In this document: positions 21,870 through 31,402 of the stretch, one piece after another
Position numbering within the stretch: the first letter of the stretch is position 1
Layout: each line of letters begins with the position of its first letter
NCBI RefSeq assembly: GCF_014203125.1
Contig: NZ_JACHIH010000013.1
Span: forward strand, 1 to 64,000
Direction of reading: 5' to 3'
DNA: 64,000 nt
Origin: Rhodopseudomonas rhenobacensis
Lineage (GTDB): Bacteria > Pseudomonadota > Alphaproteobacteria > Rhizobiales > Xanthobacteraceae
Notes under the pieces: generated by a model
Database searches by the model: none
What the model was told of the DNA's origin: nothing
What the model saw: the letters and a program-made list of their open reading frames with translations, nothing else
Translations under genes and position numbers: made by a program

Positions 21870-22679
21870 ATGGAAACCGACGTCCCAGCGCCGCGATCCA
21901 TCGCGGCCTCGTTGCATGGCGTGCTGCGGCTGTGCCGGCAGGCGGTGCGGCACGGCGCGCGCCTCGCGATCGACATCGCGCTGCCGACGCTGTGCGTCGC
22001 CTGCCGCGAGCCGGTCGACGGTCCCGGCGTCTGCGCGACCTGCTGGTCGCAACTGTCGTTCATCGCCCCGCCCTATTGCGAACGGCTCGGCATTCCCTTC
22101 GTCTATGATCCCGGCCCCGGCATTCTGTCGATGCAGGCGATCGCCGATCCGCCGGCCTATGCGCGGGCGCGCGCCGCGGTGCGCTACGACGAGATGGCGC
22201 GGACCTTGGTGCATGCGCTCAAGTTCCACGACCGCGTCGATCTGGCGCCGACCATGGGGCGCTGGATGGCGCAGGCCGGGGCGCCGCTGCTCGCCGACGC
22301 CGATCTGCTGGTGCCGGTGCCGCTGCATTGGCGGCGCGGCTTTTCCAGGCGCTACAACCAGTCCGGCGCGTTGGCGCGGGCGATCAGCCGGCACGCCAAC
22401 GTGCCGGTGTCGCGCGACGCGTTGCGCCGGGTACGGGCCACCGCGCATCAGATCGGGCTCTCGAAAGCCGAGCGCGCCGCCAATGTGCAGGGCGCGTTCC
22501 GGGTTCCGCCGGAGAACAAATCCACTGTGCAGGGCCGCCGCATCGTGCTGATCGACGACGTCTTGACCTCTGGTGCTACGGTCGACGCCTGCGCCCGGGC
22601 GCTGCTGCGCGCCAAGGCCGCCTCGGTCGATGTGCTGGTCTTTGCGCGGGTTGTGGAGACCCACAAATCCCCCATATAA
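21870..22679 (+). CDS. comF: ComF family phosphoribosyltransferase-like protein
   Basis: 269 aa. ComF proteins are needed for DNA uptake in naturally competent bacteria but occur widely in others, where they may serve salvage or recombination. A zinc-ribbon is visible near the N terminus (C42, C45, C55, C58), and the phosphoribosyltransferase motif IVLIDDVLTSGATVD lies near 225-240, preceded by PVPLHWRRGFSRRYNQS. The start follows GGGAG. No other competence genes are present in the window. It is divergent from the 103-aa gene and sits upstream of grxC across a repeat. Confidence 0.92.
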   Translation: METDVPAPRSIAASLHGVLRLCRQAVRHGARLAIDIALPTLCVACREPVDGPGVCATCWSQLSFIAPPYCERLGIPFVYDPGPGILSMQAIADPPAYARARAAVRYDEMARTLVHALKFHDRVDLAPTMGRWMAQAGAPLLADADLLVPVPLHWRRGFSRRYNQSGALARAISRHANVPVSRDALRRVRATAHQIGLSKAERAANVQGAFRVPPENKSTVQGRRIVLIDDVLTSGATVDACARALLRAKAASVDVLVFARVVETHKSPI

Positions 22680-22701
22680 TCCGGTCAACCTGTTCTTGAT
22701 G

Positions 22702-22748
22702 AGCATGATTTGGTCCGAAACCCCGCGTCCGCTTTTCGGAATCATGCT
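22702..22748. repeat. Rhizobiales-type palindromic repeat
   Basis: AGCATGATT (22702-22710) and AATCATGCT (22740-22748) are perfect inverted arms with inner CCGAAA/TTTCGG pairs. The GCATGATT...CCGAAA...TTTCGG..ATCATGC layout matches a dispersed palindrome I know from Rhizobiales intergenic regions. It lies between comF and grxC and could fold as an mRNA hairpin. Confidence 0.7.
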
Positions 22749-22766
22749 CCAGCAATCTGAGGCGAC

Positions 22767-23042
22767 ATGACCGCTGCAATCGAAATCTTCACGCGGCCGG
22801 GCTGTGGTTATTGCAGCGCCGCCCGTTCGCTGTTGACCCGCAAGAAGGCGGCGTTCACCGAATACGACGTGGCGCGCGATCCGAAATTTCGCGACGAGAT
22901 GACGACGCGGGTCGGCCCCGGCGCGACCTATCCGCAGATCTTCATCGGCGAACTGCATGTCGGCGGCTGCGACGATCTCTATGAGCTCGACCGCGCCGGC
23001 AAGCTCGATGCGCTGCTCGCCGGCGAAACGGCCGCTTCATGA
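22767..23042 (+). CDS. grxC: Glutaredoxin 3 (dithiol)
   Basis: 91 aa. A thioredoxin-fold protein with the CGYC active site near residues 12-15, the ATYPQIFIGELHVGG cis-proline and glutathione-binding segment, and the DDLYELDRAGKLD tail. It reduces disulfides or removes glutathione from proteins using GSH. A GAGG site precedes the ATG. Its stop overlaps the start of the nitrilase gene by four bases, so it heads a three-gene coupled cluster (grxC, carbon-nitrogen hydrolase, DUF1178). Confidence 0.95.
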   Translation: MTAAIEIFTRPGCGYCSAARSLLTRKKAAFTEYDVARDPKFRDEMTTRVGPGATYPQIFIGELHVGGCDDLYELDRAGKLDALLAGETAAS

Positions 23043-23917
23043 GCGCCGCGGGACCCTTCACCGCCGCGATGGTGCAATTGCGCACCGGGCTGTTGCCGCA
23101 GCCGAGCCTGGAACAGGCCAGCGCGCTGATCCGCGAAGCGGTCGCCGCGGGCGCCGACTACGTGCTCACCCCCGAGGTGAGCAACATGATGCAGCCGAAC
23201 CGCGCCGCGCTGTTCGAGCAGCTCGCGTTCCAGGACGACGATCTTTCGCTGAAGGCGTATCGCACGCTGGCGCGCGACCTCAACATCCATCTGCACATCG
23301 GCTCGCTGGCGCTGAAGGCGTCGCCCGATCGCGCCGCCAATCGCTCGTTCCTGATCGATCCGCAGGGCGCGATCCTCGCCAGCTACGACAAGATCCACAT
23401 GTTCGACATCGATCTCGAGAACGGCGAAAGCTATCGGGAATCGGCGAACTATCAACCCGGCGAAACCGCGGTGATCAGCGACCTGCCGTGGGGCCGGATC
23501 GGGCTGACGATCTGCTACGACGTGCGGTTTCCGGCGCTGTATCGCGCGCTGGCCGACGCCGGCGCTTCGTTCATCACGGTGCCGGCGGCATTCACCAAGA
23601 CCACCGGCGAGGCGCATTGGCACGTTCTGTTGCGCGCCCGCGCCATCGAGAACGGCTGCTTCATCTTCGCCGCGGCGCAGGGCGGGCGGCACGACAACGG
23701 CCGCGACACCTTCGGCCATTCGCTGATCGTCGATCCGTGGGGCGTGGTGCTGGCGGAAGGCGGCACCGAGCCGGGCTTCATCATCACCGAGATCGACCCC
23801 GCCAAGGTCACCAAGGCGCGCAGCGCGATCCCGTCGCTGCAGCACGGCCGCCGCTTCGGCCTCGCCGATCCGAAAACCAATCCCGAGCATCTGCACCTGG
23901 TGCGGGGCACGGTATGA
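23039..23917 (+). CDS. Carbon-nitrogen hydrolase (nitrilase superfamily, Nit1/Nit2-like)
   Basis: 292 aa. The Glu-Lys-Cys triad is complete: E46 (LTPEV), K118 (SYDKIHMFD) and C159 ([10 protein letters not shown]). The YDKIHMFD and ICYDVRFP signatures place it with the Nit1/Nit2 branch, whose members hydrolyse deaminated glutathione or omega-amides such as alpha-ketoglutaramate. ATGA overlaps join it to grxC before and to the DUF1178 gene after. The glutaredoxin neighbour makes deaminated-glutathione amidase an attractive assignment, but substrate choice inside the branch cannot be read from sequence. Confidence 0.9.
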   Translation: MSAAGPFTAAMVQLRTGLLPQPSLEQASALIREAVAAGADYVLTPEVSNMMQPNRAALFEQLAFQDDDLSLKAYRTLARDLNIHLHIGSLALKASPDRAANRSFLIDPQGAILASYDKIHMFDIDLENGESYRESANYQPGETAVISDLPWGRIGLTICYDVRFPALYRALADAGASFITVPAAFTKTTGEAHWHVLLRARAIENGCFIFAAAQGGRHDNGRDTFGHSLIVDPWGVVLAEGGTEPGFIITEIDPAKVTKARSAIPSLQHGRRFGLADPKTNPEHLHLVRGTV

Positions 23918-24411
23918 TCCGCTACACGCTGCGCTGCGACCACGGCCACGAATTCGAGAGCTGGTTTCAGAGCTCGGCGGCCTATGATCAGCAGGCGCGG
24001 CGCAAGCTGGTGAGCTGCCCGAGCTGCGGTTCGGTCAAGGTCGACAAGGCGATCATGGCGCCGCAGATCTCGCATCGGCGCAAGGATCCGGCGCCGCCCG
24101 CCGCGACGCCGTCGCCTGCCGCGACGGCCGAGCCCGAGGTGACGGCGCCGGCCGCACACTCGACCTCGACGCCGCTGTTGCTGGCGCAGGAGCGCGAACT
24201 GCGCAGCAAGCTGAAAGAGCTGCGCGACCACATCACCAAGAATGCCGAGAACGTCGGGCAGAAGTTTCCCAACGAAGCCCGCAAGATGCATTACGGCGAC
24301 ATCGAGCACCGGCCGATCTTCGGCGAGGCCACCACCGACGAGGCCCGCGCGCTGATCGACGAAGGCATCGAGGTCACGCCGCTGCCGGTGCTGCCGGAAG
24401 ACCGCAATTAG
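23914..24411 (+). CDS. DUF1178 family protein
   Basis: 165 aa, ATG overlapping the nitrilase stop by four bases. The N terminus is a small zinc-ribbon-like region (LRCDHGHEFESWF, then CPSCGS), followed by a Pro/Ala-rich linker and a conserved C-terminal segment (NAENVGQKFPNEARKMHYGDIEHRPIFGEAT). DUF1178 is a family of unknown function that often follows nitrilase and glutaredoxin genes in alphaproteobacteria. The tight coupling suggests it acts with the hydrolase, perhaps as a metal- or thiol-handling partner; that is inference. Confidence 0.9.
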   Translation: MIRYTLRCDHGHEFESWFQSSAAYDQQARRKLVSCPSCGSVKVDKAIMAPQISHRRKDPAPPAATPSPAATAEPEVTAPAAHSTSTPLLLAQERELRSKLKELRDHITKNAENVGQKFPNEARKMHYGDIEHRPIFGEATTDEARALIDEGIEVTPLPVLPEDRN

Positions 24412-24480
24412 TTCAAGTCGCCGGGGCATACATGGAGAGGCTCACCGGATGCTGCGACGGCGATCAGGCACTTTGCTCAA

Positions 24481-24602
24481 GCCGTCATTCCGGGGCGCGA
24501 GGCCGCAGGCCGAGCGAACCCGGAATCCAGTATCCCAGGGCGGTGATTACTGGATCCCGGGTTCGCTCGCGGCTGACGCCGCTCGCGCCCCGGGATGACG
24601 GC
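24481..24602. repeat. Palindromic intergenic element, family A copy 1
   Basis: Outer arms GCCGTCATTCCGGGGCGCGAG and CTCGCGCCCCGGGATGACGGC are near-perfect inverted repeats. Inside them CGAGCGAACCCGGAATCCAG and CTGGATCCCGGGTTCGCTCG form a second inverted pair. The same architecture recurs at 32566, 37776, 40261 and 54815. Confidence 0.8.
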
Positions 24603-24628
24603 CTGGTGGTTCAACGGATGTCAGCGCC

Positions 24629-25066
24629 ATGAACATTGACTCATTCTCCTCGTGGCAATTCTGGGCGGTCGCCTCGGCGGTGTTCGCGGCGCTGACCGCG
24701 ATCTTCGCCAAGATCGGCGTCGCCGATATCGATAGCGATCTCGCCACCTTCATCCGTACCATCGTGGTGCTGATGAGCCTCGCGCTGATCCTGCTCGCCA
24801 CCGGCAAGTTCGCCGCGCCCGGCCCGATCAGCGGCAAGACCTGGCTGTTCCTGGTGCTGTCCGGGCTCGGCACCGGCGCGTCGTGGCTGTGTTATTTCCG
24901 CGCGCTTAAACTCGGGCCGGCGTCGCTGGTGGCGCCGATCGACAAGCTGAGCGTGGTGCTGGTGGCGCTGTTCGCGGTGGCGTTTCTCGGCGAACGGCCC
25001 TCGCTCAACCAATGGCTCGGTATCGGCCTGATCGCAGCGGGCGCGGTGCTGATCGCGCTGCGCTGA
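24629..25066 (+). CDS. Single-domain EamA transporter-like protein
   Basis: 145 aa with four to five predicted membrane helices. It is one EamA (DMT) repeat, half the size of a normal ten-helix drug/metabolite exporter, beginning WAVASAVFAALTAIFAKIG and ending with the canonical FLGERPSLNQWLGIGLIAAGAVLIAL. Half-size EamA proteins of this kind are a known subgroup and probably dimerise. It lies between family A repeat 1 and the convergent full-length EamA gene. Substrate unknown. Confidence 0.85.
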   Translation: MNIDSFSSWQFWAVASAVFAALTAIFAKIGVADIDSDLATFIRTIVVLMSLALILLATGKFAAPGPISGKTWLFLVLSGLGTGASWLCYFRALKLGPASLVAPIDKLSVVLVALFAVAFLGERPSLNQWLGIGLIAAGAVLIALR

Positions 25067-25966
25067 TCAGCCGGCGATCAGCAGCCCGACGCCGACCACG
25101 ATCAGCGCGATGCCGAACAATTCCCGCGGCAACAGCGGCTGCTTGAACGAGTAGTATGCCACGCCTTGCGCGAACAGCACCTCGACCAGCGCCAGCGTGC
25201 GGACGTTGGCGGCGGCGGTCAGCGCGAAGGCGAGGAACCAGAACTGCGAGGCCAGCGCGCCGGTGAAGCCCGCCAGCATCGACGGCTTCCACAGCCGGAG
25301 GATGTCGCGCAGAATGTTCGGCGCGCGGGCCAAGAGATAGATCGTCAGCACCAGCGTCTGCACGCCGAGTCCGAACACCAGCGTATAAGAGGCCGCGGTG
25401 ACGAAGGAGACGTCCGGCACCACGATAATGGCGCCGCGAAAGCCCACCGCCGACAGCGCGAAGGCGGCTGCCGCAACCAGCCCCTGGATGGTCGGTTTCA
25501 GACTGGTGAACGCCTTGTCGCCGCCCGGCCGCAGCGCAGTGATCACCACGCCGATCGTGGCGATCACGATCGCGGTGACTTTCAGCCAAGTCAAATGATC
25601 GCCGAGAAACACGAAGCCGAAGATCGCGGTCTGGATCGCCTCGGTCTTCAGATACGCGGTGGTGACCACGAAGGAGCGGTCGTTCATCGCCGCCAGCATC
25701 AGGCCGGTGGCGAGGATCTGGCTCAGCGCGCCGAGCAGCAGCCACGGCCAGAACGCAGCCGTCGGCCACGGCACCGCGTCGCCGGTGGCGAGGATCACCA
25801 CCGCGAAGAACACGAGCGAGAACGGAAAGCCGAACAGGAAGCGGATATTGGTGGCGCCCCAGGTGCCGAGCGGCCCGGTGAGTGAGCGCTGCATCGCGTT
25901 GCGCGCGACCTGGCCGAGCGCGGCCACGATCGTGAAGGGAATCCAGAGCGCGGCGACGGAGAACAT
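25067..25966 (-). CDS. EamA/DMT family transporter
   Basis: 299 aa with about ten membrane helices from two EamA repeats, so a standard drug/metabolite transporter size. The start at 25966 (MFSVAALWIPFTIVAALGQ) is chosen because the frame upstream to 26131 is basic, unlike a membrane protein, and overlaps a repeat. Helix-rich Gly/Ala segments such as TYLLARAPN and the last repeat's VLFAQGVAYYSFKQPL are typical. Its stop codon is adjacent to the stop of the 145-aa EamA gene: the two converge with no spacer. Substrate unknown. Confidence 0.82.
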   Translation of the reverse strand: MFSVAALWIPFTIVAALGQVARNAMQRSLTGPLGTWGATNIRFLFGFPFSLVFFAVVILATGDAVPWPTAAFWPWLLLGALSQILATGLMLAAMNDRSFVVTTAYLKTEAIQTAIFGFVFLGDHLTWLKVTAIVIATIGVVITALRPGGDKAFTSLKPTIQGLVAAAAFALSAVGFRGAIIVVPDVSFVTAASYTLVFGLGVQTLVLTIYLLARAPNILRDILRLWKPSMLAGFTGALASQFWFLAFALTAAANVRTLALVEVLFAQGVAYYSFKQPLLPRELFGIALIVVGVGLLIAG

Positions 25967-26124
25967 GCGGGGGCTGCTAAGCGGGAGGGCGGGTCGAGTA
26001 TCGTGCCGGGCATGCGCCGCGCGGTCAACGGCGGCCGCGGCATGGCGCCATGCGCGGCGGCCCGTCACGCTGCGCGCGCCCCTATCCCCAGCGCCGTCGT
26101 GCTGCGCGCGCCCCGATCGCAGCG

Positions 26125-26267
26125 TCGTCATCCTGAGGCGCCCGAGCGTCGCGAGGGCCTCGAAGGATGCGGCTCCGGGTGCATGCGGCTCGCCAAGGAC
26201 TCGCGGCTCATCCTTCGAGACGCCCGGCTACGCGCTGCGCGCTATGCCGAGCTCCTCAGGATGACGG
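26125..26267. repeat. Palindromic intergenic element, family B copy 1
   Basis: GTCGTCATCCTGAGG and CCTCAGGATGACGGC are the outer inverted arms; CTCGAAGGATG and CATCCTTCGAG are the inner pair. The remaining parts of the 420-bp gap (25967-26386) between the EamA gene and ubiG show nothing else recognisable. Relatives are at 37966 and 50869. Confidence 0.75.
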
Positions 26268-26386
26268 CGGAGTGAGTGGCAAGGTCCAGCCCGGCCATGA
26301 CGCGAAGGGGACAAACATTCTAAGTGGCGCCGCCTGCGTAGCAACGTTGGCTATTCGGCGCGACCTTCCAGATAGAAGTCGCCGCT

Positions 26387-27169
26387 TCAGCTCGCCACAG
26401 CGGTCTCGGCCACCACCATGTAGTTGACGTCCATGTCGGCGGAGAGGCTCCATTTGTCGGCGAGCGGATTGTACACCAGCCCGGCCTGTTCGGTGACCGC
26501 GAGCTTGCTGTTGTGCAAATGCTTGGTGAGTTCGTCCGGGGTGACGAACTTGTCCCATTGATGGGTGCCGCGCGGCAGCCAGCGCATCACATATTCGGCG
26601 CCGACGATGGCCAGCGCAAAACTCTTCCAGTTGCGGTTCAGCGTCGCCACCACCATCAAGCCGCCGGGCTTGGTGATCGCGGCGCAGCGCGCCAGAAAGG
26701 CGCCGACGTCGGTGACGTGCTCGATCACCTCCATTGCCAGCACGATGTCGAAGCGCTCGCGCGGATCCATCTGCTCGACGGTGGTGCAGCGATAGTCGAT
26801 CAAGAGCTGCGATTTCTCGGCGTGCAGCTTCGCCGCCGCGATGTTGGTGGCGGAGGGATCCACCCCGATCACCTGGGCGCCGAGCCGCGTGAACGGCTCG
26901 CACAACAGCCCGGCACCGCAGCCGATGTCGATCATGCGCAGGCCGGACAGGCAGTTCAGGCTCTTGGCGTTGCGTTCGAATTTGCGGCAGGCGGCGTCGC
27001 GAATGAACGACAGCCGCAGCGGGTTGATCTTGTGCAGCGGCGCCATCTTGCCGGTGGGGTCCCACCACTGCGCCGACAGCTTGGAAAACTTGGCGATTTC
27101 GGCGGGATCGACGGTCGCCGACGAGGCGTTGGCCGACGATACGTTCGGTGAATCTGATTGCATGCTCAT
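26387..27169 (-). CDS. ubiG: Bifunctional UbiG O-methyltransferase of ubiquinone synthesis
   Basis: 260 aa. UbiG carries out both O-methylations of the ubiquinone ring using SAM. The core shows MIDIGCGAGLLCEPF (motif I), GVDPS, and FDIVLAMEVIEHVTDV, followed by the C-terminal substrate part with MRWLPRGTHQWDKFVTPDEL, typical of UbiG. The start has a second in-frame ATG two codons later. It is divergent from lysC. Length is standard. Confidence 0.95.
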   Translation of the reverse strand: MSMQSDSPNVSSANASSATVDPAEIAKFSKLSAQWWDPTGKMAPLHKINPLRLSFIRDAACRKFERNAKSLNCLSGLRMIDIGCGAGLLCEPFTRLGAQVIGVDPSATNIAAAKLHAEKSQLLIDYRCTTVEQMDPRERFDIVLAMEVIEHVTDVGAFLARCAAITKPGGLMVVATLNRNWKSFALAIVGAEYVMRWLPRGTHQWDKFVTPDELTKHLHNSKLAVTEQAGLVYNPLADKWSLSADMDVNYMVVAETAVAS

Positions 27170-27490
27170 GAGATGCGCCGTTGCTCCTAGCGGGCGGTGA
27201 TCGAATGGCGAAACGCCTGCGGCGCGGCGGGGTTGCGCGGGCTGCGCTGGCCGACCGGGGCGTCCCCGCCCGCGAGGGCCCGGGATCGGTGCCGGCGATC
27301 GCCCAGACTATCGTCGCTATGGCACCGCATCGAGCCTCGAATCGCTTTCGCCAGAGTTCTGCTATTCCGCCCGCGGGGCCGGGGCCGGTTGCTTGCCCGC
27401 ATCCGGCTCGATATGTATACGCGCCTTCCGGCGCCGCGTCGCGGACCGCGATATCATTATCCGTTGTTCTCAGGGAATGCACTATTGGTC
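27170..27490. other. Divergent region between ubiG and lysC
   Basis: About 320 bp, with no gene. I looked for a lysine riboswitch or attenuator ahead of lysC and did not recognise one. The sequence is G+C-rich with many short palindromes of no clear role. Confidence 0.25.
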
Positions 27491-28744
27491 ATGGGCCGGC
27501 TCGTGATGAAATTCGGCGGCACGTCCGTCGCCAATATCGACCGCATCCGCAACGTCGCACTGCATGTGAAGCGCGAAGTCGATGCCGGCCATCAGGTCGC
27601 GGTGGTGGTGTCGGCGATGTCCGGCAAGACCAACGAACTGGTGGCGTGGTGCCGCGACGCCTCGGCGATGCACGACGCCCGCGAATACGACGCCGTGGTG
27701 GCATCCGGCGAGCAGGTGACCTCCGGGCTTTTAGCGATCGCGCTGCAAGCGATCGGCATCCAGGCGCGATCCTGGCAGGGCTGGCAGATCCCGATCAAAA
27801 CCAGCGACGTCCACGCCTCGGCGCGAATTCTGGAGATCGACGGCAGCGAGATCATCAAGCGGTTTGACGACCGCAAGGAGGTCGCGGTGATCGCCGGGTT
27901 CCAGGGCATCAATGCCGAGACCGGCCGCATCACCACGCTCGGCCGCGGCGGCTCCGACACCTCGGCGGTGGCGATCGCCGCGGCGCTGAAGGCCGACCGC
28001 TGCGACATCTACACCGACGTCGACGGCGTCTACACCACCGACCCGCGGGTGGTGCCGAAGGCCAAGCGGCTCGACAAGGTGTCGTTCGAGGAAATGCTGG
28101 AACTGGCGTCGCAAGGTGCCAAGGTGCTGCAGGTGCGCTCGGTCGAGCTCGGCATGGTGCACAACATGCCGATCTTCGTGCGCTCCTCGTTCGACAAGCC
28201 GGAAGACATCGACCCGCACGGCACCCCGCCGGGCACGCTGATCTGCAGCGAGGAGGAAATCATGGAAAGCCACGTCGTCACCGGTATCGCCTTCTCCAAG
28301 GACGAGGCGCAGATCTCGGTGCGCCGCATCGAGGACAAGCCCGGCGTCGCCGCCTCGATCTTCGGCCCGCTGGCGGCGGCCAATATCAACGTCGACATGA
28401 TCGTGCAGAGCGTATCCGAGGACGGCGCCACCACCGACCTGACGTTTACGGTGCCGGCCTCCGACTTCGCCCGCGCCAAGCAGACCATCACCTCGGCCCA
28501 GGCCACCATCGGCTATGCCAGGTTCGACTCAGAAACCGACGTCGCCAAGGTCTCGGTGATCGGCTCGGGGATGCGCAGCCATGCCGGCGTCGCAGCCCAG
28601 GCCTTCGAGGCCCTGGCCGCGCGCAAGATCAACATCCGCGCCATCACCACCTCGGAAATCAAGTTTTCGGTGCTGATCGACGCCGCCTACACCGAACTTG
28701 CGGTGCGCACCCTGCATACGCTGTACGGATTGGACCAAGTTTAG
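27491..28744 (+). CDS. lysC: Aspartate kinase
   Basis: 417 aa. It phosphorylates aspartate, the first step toward lysine, threonine and methionine. The start MGRLVMKFGGTSVAN is chosen because the family begins just before KFGGTSV; the open frame continues upstream without homology. The kinase domain carries GRGGSDTSAVAIAA, and the C-terminal 150 residues form two ACT domains (ISVRRIEDKPGVAASIFG and VSVIGSGMRSHAGVAAQAF), which mediate feedback inhibition. ptsP follows 320 bp downstream on the same strand. Confidence 0.97.
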   Translation: MGRLVMKFGGTSVANIDRIRNVALHVKREVDAGHQVAVVVSAMSGKTNELVAWCRDASAMHDAREYDAVVASGEQVTSGLLAIALQAIGIQARSWQGWQIPIKTSDVHASARILEIDGSEIIKRFDDRKEVAVIAGFQGINAETGRITTLGRGGSDTSAVAIAAALKADRCDIYTDVDGVYTTDPRVVPKAKRLDKVSFEEMLELASQGAKVLQVRSVELGMVHNMPIFVRSSFDKPEDIDPHGTPPGTLICSEEEIMESHVVTGIAFSKDEAQISVRRIEDKPGVAASIFGPLAAANINVDMIVQSVSEDGATTDLTFTVPASDFARAKQTITSAQATIGYARFDSETDVAKVSVIGSGMRSHAGVAAQAFEALAARKINIRAITTSEIKFSVLIDAAYTELAVRTLHTLYGLDQV

Positions 28745-29067
28745 AACAATTTTCACGGCATTTTCGTCGCCGGCGGGGCGCAGGTTTCCGCCCGCTGGCA
28801 GGCGTTTTGCTTGGCAAAACAAGCTTCAATTCGCTATACGGCCTGCGGAGACCGGTGCGGTCAGTGGCCGGCCGAGGCTAACCCTCGGTTGTGCCGCGGC
28901 ATCGCTGCCGGACGCCGTCTGGATCGAAACCGTACGCGAATCAGAGTTTTGCGTGGCCTTGAGTTTGCCGGCGCGCCGCCGGCGGACGACGTGATGCTGT
29001 TGGACTGAGTTTGCGCCGGCGCCGCCCGCAAAGGCGGCGCGCCGGCCCGCAGGGGAGATATCGGCAT
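28745..29067. other. Gap between lysC and ptsP
   Basis: About 320 bp. GTTTTGC/GCAAAAC at about 28804-28820 and a G+C-rich hairpin (GCCGGCGCCGCC/GGCGGCGCGCCGGC, about 29012-29046) directly before the ptsP ribosome-binding site are visible. The latter could affect ptsP translation. No gene is recognised. Confidence 0.35.
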
Positions 29068-31335
29068 ATGCGGAGCGCGTCGGGTGGCCCCCGCGTCCTG
29101 CTGAGACGGCTCCGCGAAACCATGGCGGAGCAGGTCTCCGCGCAGGAACGTCTCGACAAGATCGTGGTGCTGATCGCCGCCAACATGGTGGCCGAGGTCT
29201 GCTCGACCTATGTGCTGCGGGTCGACAACACGCTCGAACTCTACGCCACCGAGGGCCTCAACCGCGACGCGGTCCACCAGACCGTGCTGAACGCCCATGA
29301 GGGCCTGGTCGGCCTGGTCGCCTCCGAAGCCACCCCGCTGAATCTCTCCGACGCCCAGACCCATCCGGCGTTCTCGTTCCGCCCGGAGACCGGCGAAGAA
29401 ATCTATCATTCCTTCCTCGGCGTGCCGATCCTGCGCGCCGGCAACACGCTCGGCGTGCTGGTGGTGCAGAACCGCGCCAAGCGCACTTACGTCGAGGAAG
29501 AGGTCGAGGCGCTGCAGACCACCGCGATGGTGGTGGCGGAGATGATCGCGTCCGGCGAATTGTCGGCGCTGGCGACGCCGGGCGCCGAGCCGGCGGCGCG
29601 GCATTCGATCCACAAGACCGGCGCGGTGCTGTCCGACGGCATCGCGCTCGGCCACGTCGTGCTGCACGAGCCGCGCGTCGTTATCACCAATTACATCGCC
29701 GAGGACCTGCCGAAGGAAATCAAGCGGCTCGATACCGCGCTGACCAAGCTGCGCGCCGATCTCGACCGCATGCTGGAGCGCGGCGACGTCGCCGAGAGCG
29801 GCGAGCACCGCGACGTGCTGGAAGCCTACCGGATGTTCGCCAACGACCACGGCTGGTCGCATCGGCTGCACGAGGCGGTCGCCACCGGCCTCACCGCCGA
29901 AGCCGCGGTCGAGCGCGTGCAGTCCGACACACGGGCGCGAATGCTGCGCTCGACCGATCCGTACTTACGCGACCGATTGCACGATCTCGAAGACTTGGGC
30001 CACCGCCTGATGCGGCAACTGGTCGGCCAGGACCACGCGCCGTCGCGCGAACAATTGCCAGACAACGCCATCCTGATCGCGCGCTCGATGGGGCCGGCGG
30101 CGCTCTTGGACTACGACCGCAAGCGGCTGCGCGGCTTGGTGCTGGAGGAAGGCACCGCGAATTCCCACGTCTCGATCGTGGCGCGGGCGCTCGGCATCGC
30201 GGCGGTCGGCGAAATCCCCAACGCGCCGGGCATCGCCGATCCGGGCGACGCCATCATCGTCGACGGCACCTCGGGCTCGATCTATGTGCGGCCCTCCGCC
30301 GAGGTGGAATCCGCCTTTGCCGAGCGGGTGCGGTTTCGCGCCCGGCGGCAGGCGCAGTATTCCGCGCTGCGCGACCTGCCCTGCGTCACCAAGGACGGCC
30401 AGCCGGTCGACCTGATGATCAATGCCGGGCTGGTGATCGACCTGCCGCATATCGAAGACACCAATTGTTCGGGGATCGGCCTGTTCCGCACCGAACTGCA
30501 GTTCATGATCGGCCAGAGCCTGCCGCGCTCCTCGGACCAGCTGGCGCTGTACCGCGCGGTGCTGGATGCCGCGGGGCCGAAGCCGGTGACCTTCCGCACC
30601 CTCGATATCGGCGGCGACAAGGCGCTGCCCTATATGGAGACCGTGGTCGAAGAAAACCCGGCGCTCGGCTGGCGCGCGATCCGGCTCGGGCTCGACCGCC
30701 CCGGACTGCTGCGCAGCCAGATCCGCGCGCTGCTGCGCGCCGGCGGCGGACGCTCGCTGCGCATCATGTTTCCGATGATCTCCGAGGTCACCGAGTTCGA
30801 CCAGGCCAAGTCGATCGTCGAGCGCGAACTGACCTATCTGCGCCAGCACGGCCACACCCTGCCGGAGCGGGTCGACGTCGGCACCATGGTCGAAGTCCCG
30901 GCGCTGCTCTACCAGCTCGACGAATTGCTGGAGCGCGTCGACTTCGTCTCGGTCGGCTCCAACGACCTGTTCCAGTTCCTGTTCGCGGTCGACCGCGGCA
31001 ACGCCAAGGTCTCCGACCGCTTCGACTCGCTGTCGGCGCCGATCCTGCGGGTGCTGCGCCAGATCGTGCAGCGCGCCAATGCGGCGCGGCGCGCGGTGTC
31101 GTTGTGCGGCGAGATGGCGTCGCAGCCGCTCGGCGCGCTGGCGCTGATCGCGCTCGGCTATCGCTCGCTGTCGCTGTCGGCGATCCAGCACGGCCCGGTC
31201 AAGGCGATGATCCTCGATCTCGACGCCGCCAAGGCCGCGGCGGTGATCACGCCGCTGTTGAACGCGCCGACCGGCAGCGTGTCGATCCGCAAGGCGCTGA
31301 CGGAATTCGCCGAGGCCGAAGGGCTGTCGTTGTAG
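29068..31335 (+). CDS. ptsP: PtsP, enzyme I of the nitrogen phosphotransferase system
   Basis: 755 aa. It passes phosphate from PEP to NPr and then to EIIA-Ntr, a regulatory chain tied to nitrogen and potassium status. An N-terminal GAF domain (about 15-155) precedes the enzyme I part. The swivelling domain carries the phospho-accepting H367 in [14 protein letters not shown], and the TIM-barrel PEP-binding domain contains [10 protein letters not shown] and [13 protein letters not shown] and the catalytic VSLCGEMAS. The ATG is preceded by AGGGGAG. The GAF domain distinguishes it from sugar-PTS enzyme I. It lies in the lysC-ptsP-prfA-prmC order. Confidence 0.95.
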   Translation: MRSASGGPRVLLRRLRETMAEQVSAQERLDKIVVLIAANMVAEVCSTYVLRVDNTLELYATEGLNRDAVHQTVLNAHEGLVGLVASEATPLNLSDAQTHPAFSFRPETGEEIYHSFLGVPILRAGNTLGVLVVQNRAKRTYVEEEVEALQTTAMVVAEMIASGELSALATPGAEPAARHSIHKTGAVLSDGIALGHVVLHEPRVVITNYIAEDLPKEIKRLDTALTKLRADLDRMLERGDVAESGEHRDVLEAYRMFANDHGWSHRLHEAVATGLTAEAAVERVQSDTRARMLRSTDPYLRDRLHDLEDLGHRLMRQLVGQDHAPSREQLPDNAILIARSMGPAALLDYDRKRLRGLVLEEGTANSHVSIVARALGIAAVGEIPNAPGIADPGDAIIVDGTSGSIYVRPSAEVESAFAERVRFRARRQAQYSALRDLPCVTKDGQPVDLMINAGLVIDLPHIEDTNCSGIGLFRTELQFMIGQSLPRSSDQLALYRAVLDAAGPKPVTFRTLDIGGDKALPYMETVVEENPALGWRAIRLGLDRPGLLRSQIRALLRAGGGRSLRIMFPMISEVTEFDQAKSIVERELTYLRQHGHTLPERVDVGTMVEVPALLYQLDELLERVDFVSVGSNDLFQFLFAVDRGNAKVSDRFDSLSAPILRVLRQIVQRANAARRAVSLCGEMASQPLGALALIALGYRSLSLSAIQHGPVKAMILDLDAAKAAAVITPLLNAPTGSVSIRKALTEFAEAEGLSL

Positions 31336-31402
31336 CGAGGCTGTTTGCCCGCTTCACGCCGCCAAGCCTTCCGAACACTCGCCCGAACTTCCGAGACCTC
31401 CG

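Noticed and set aside
27170-27490. A lysine riboswitch or leader peptide before lysC
   Set aside because: No conserved lysine-riboswitch core or Lys-rich leader peptide is present.
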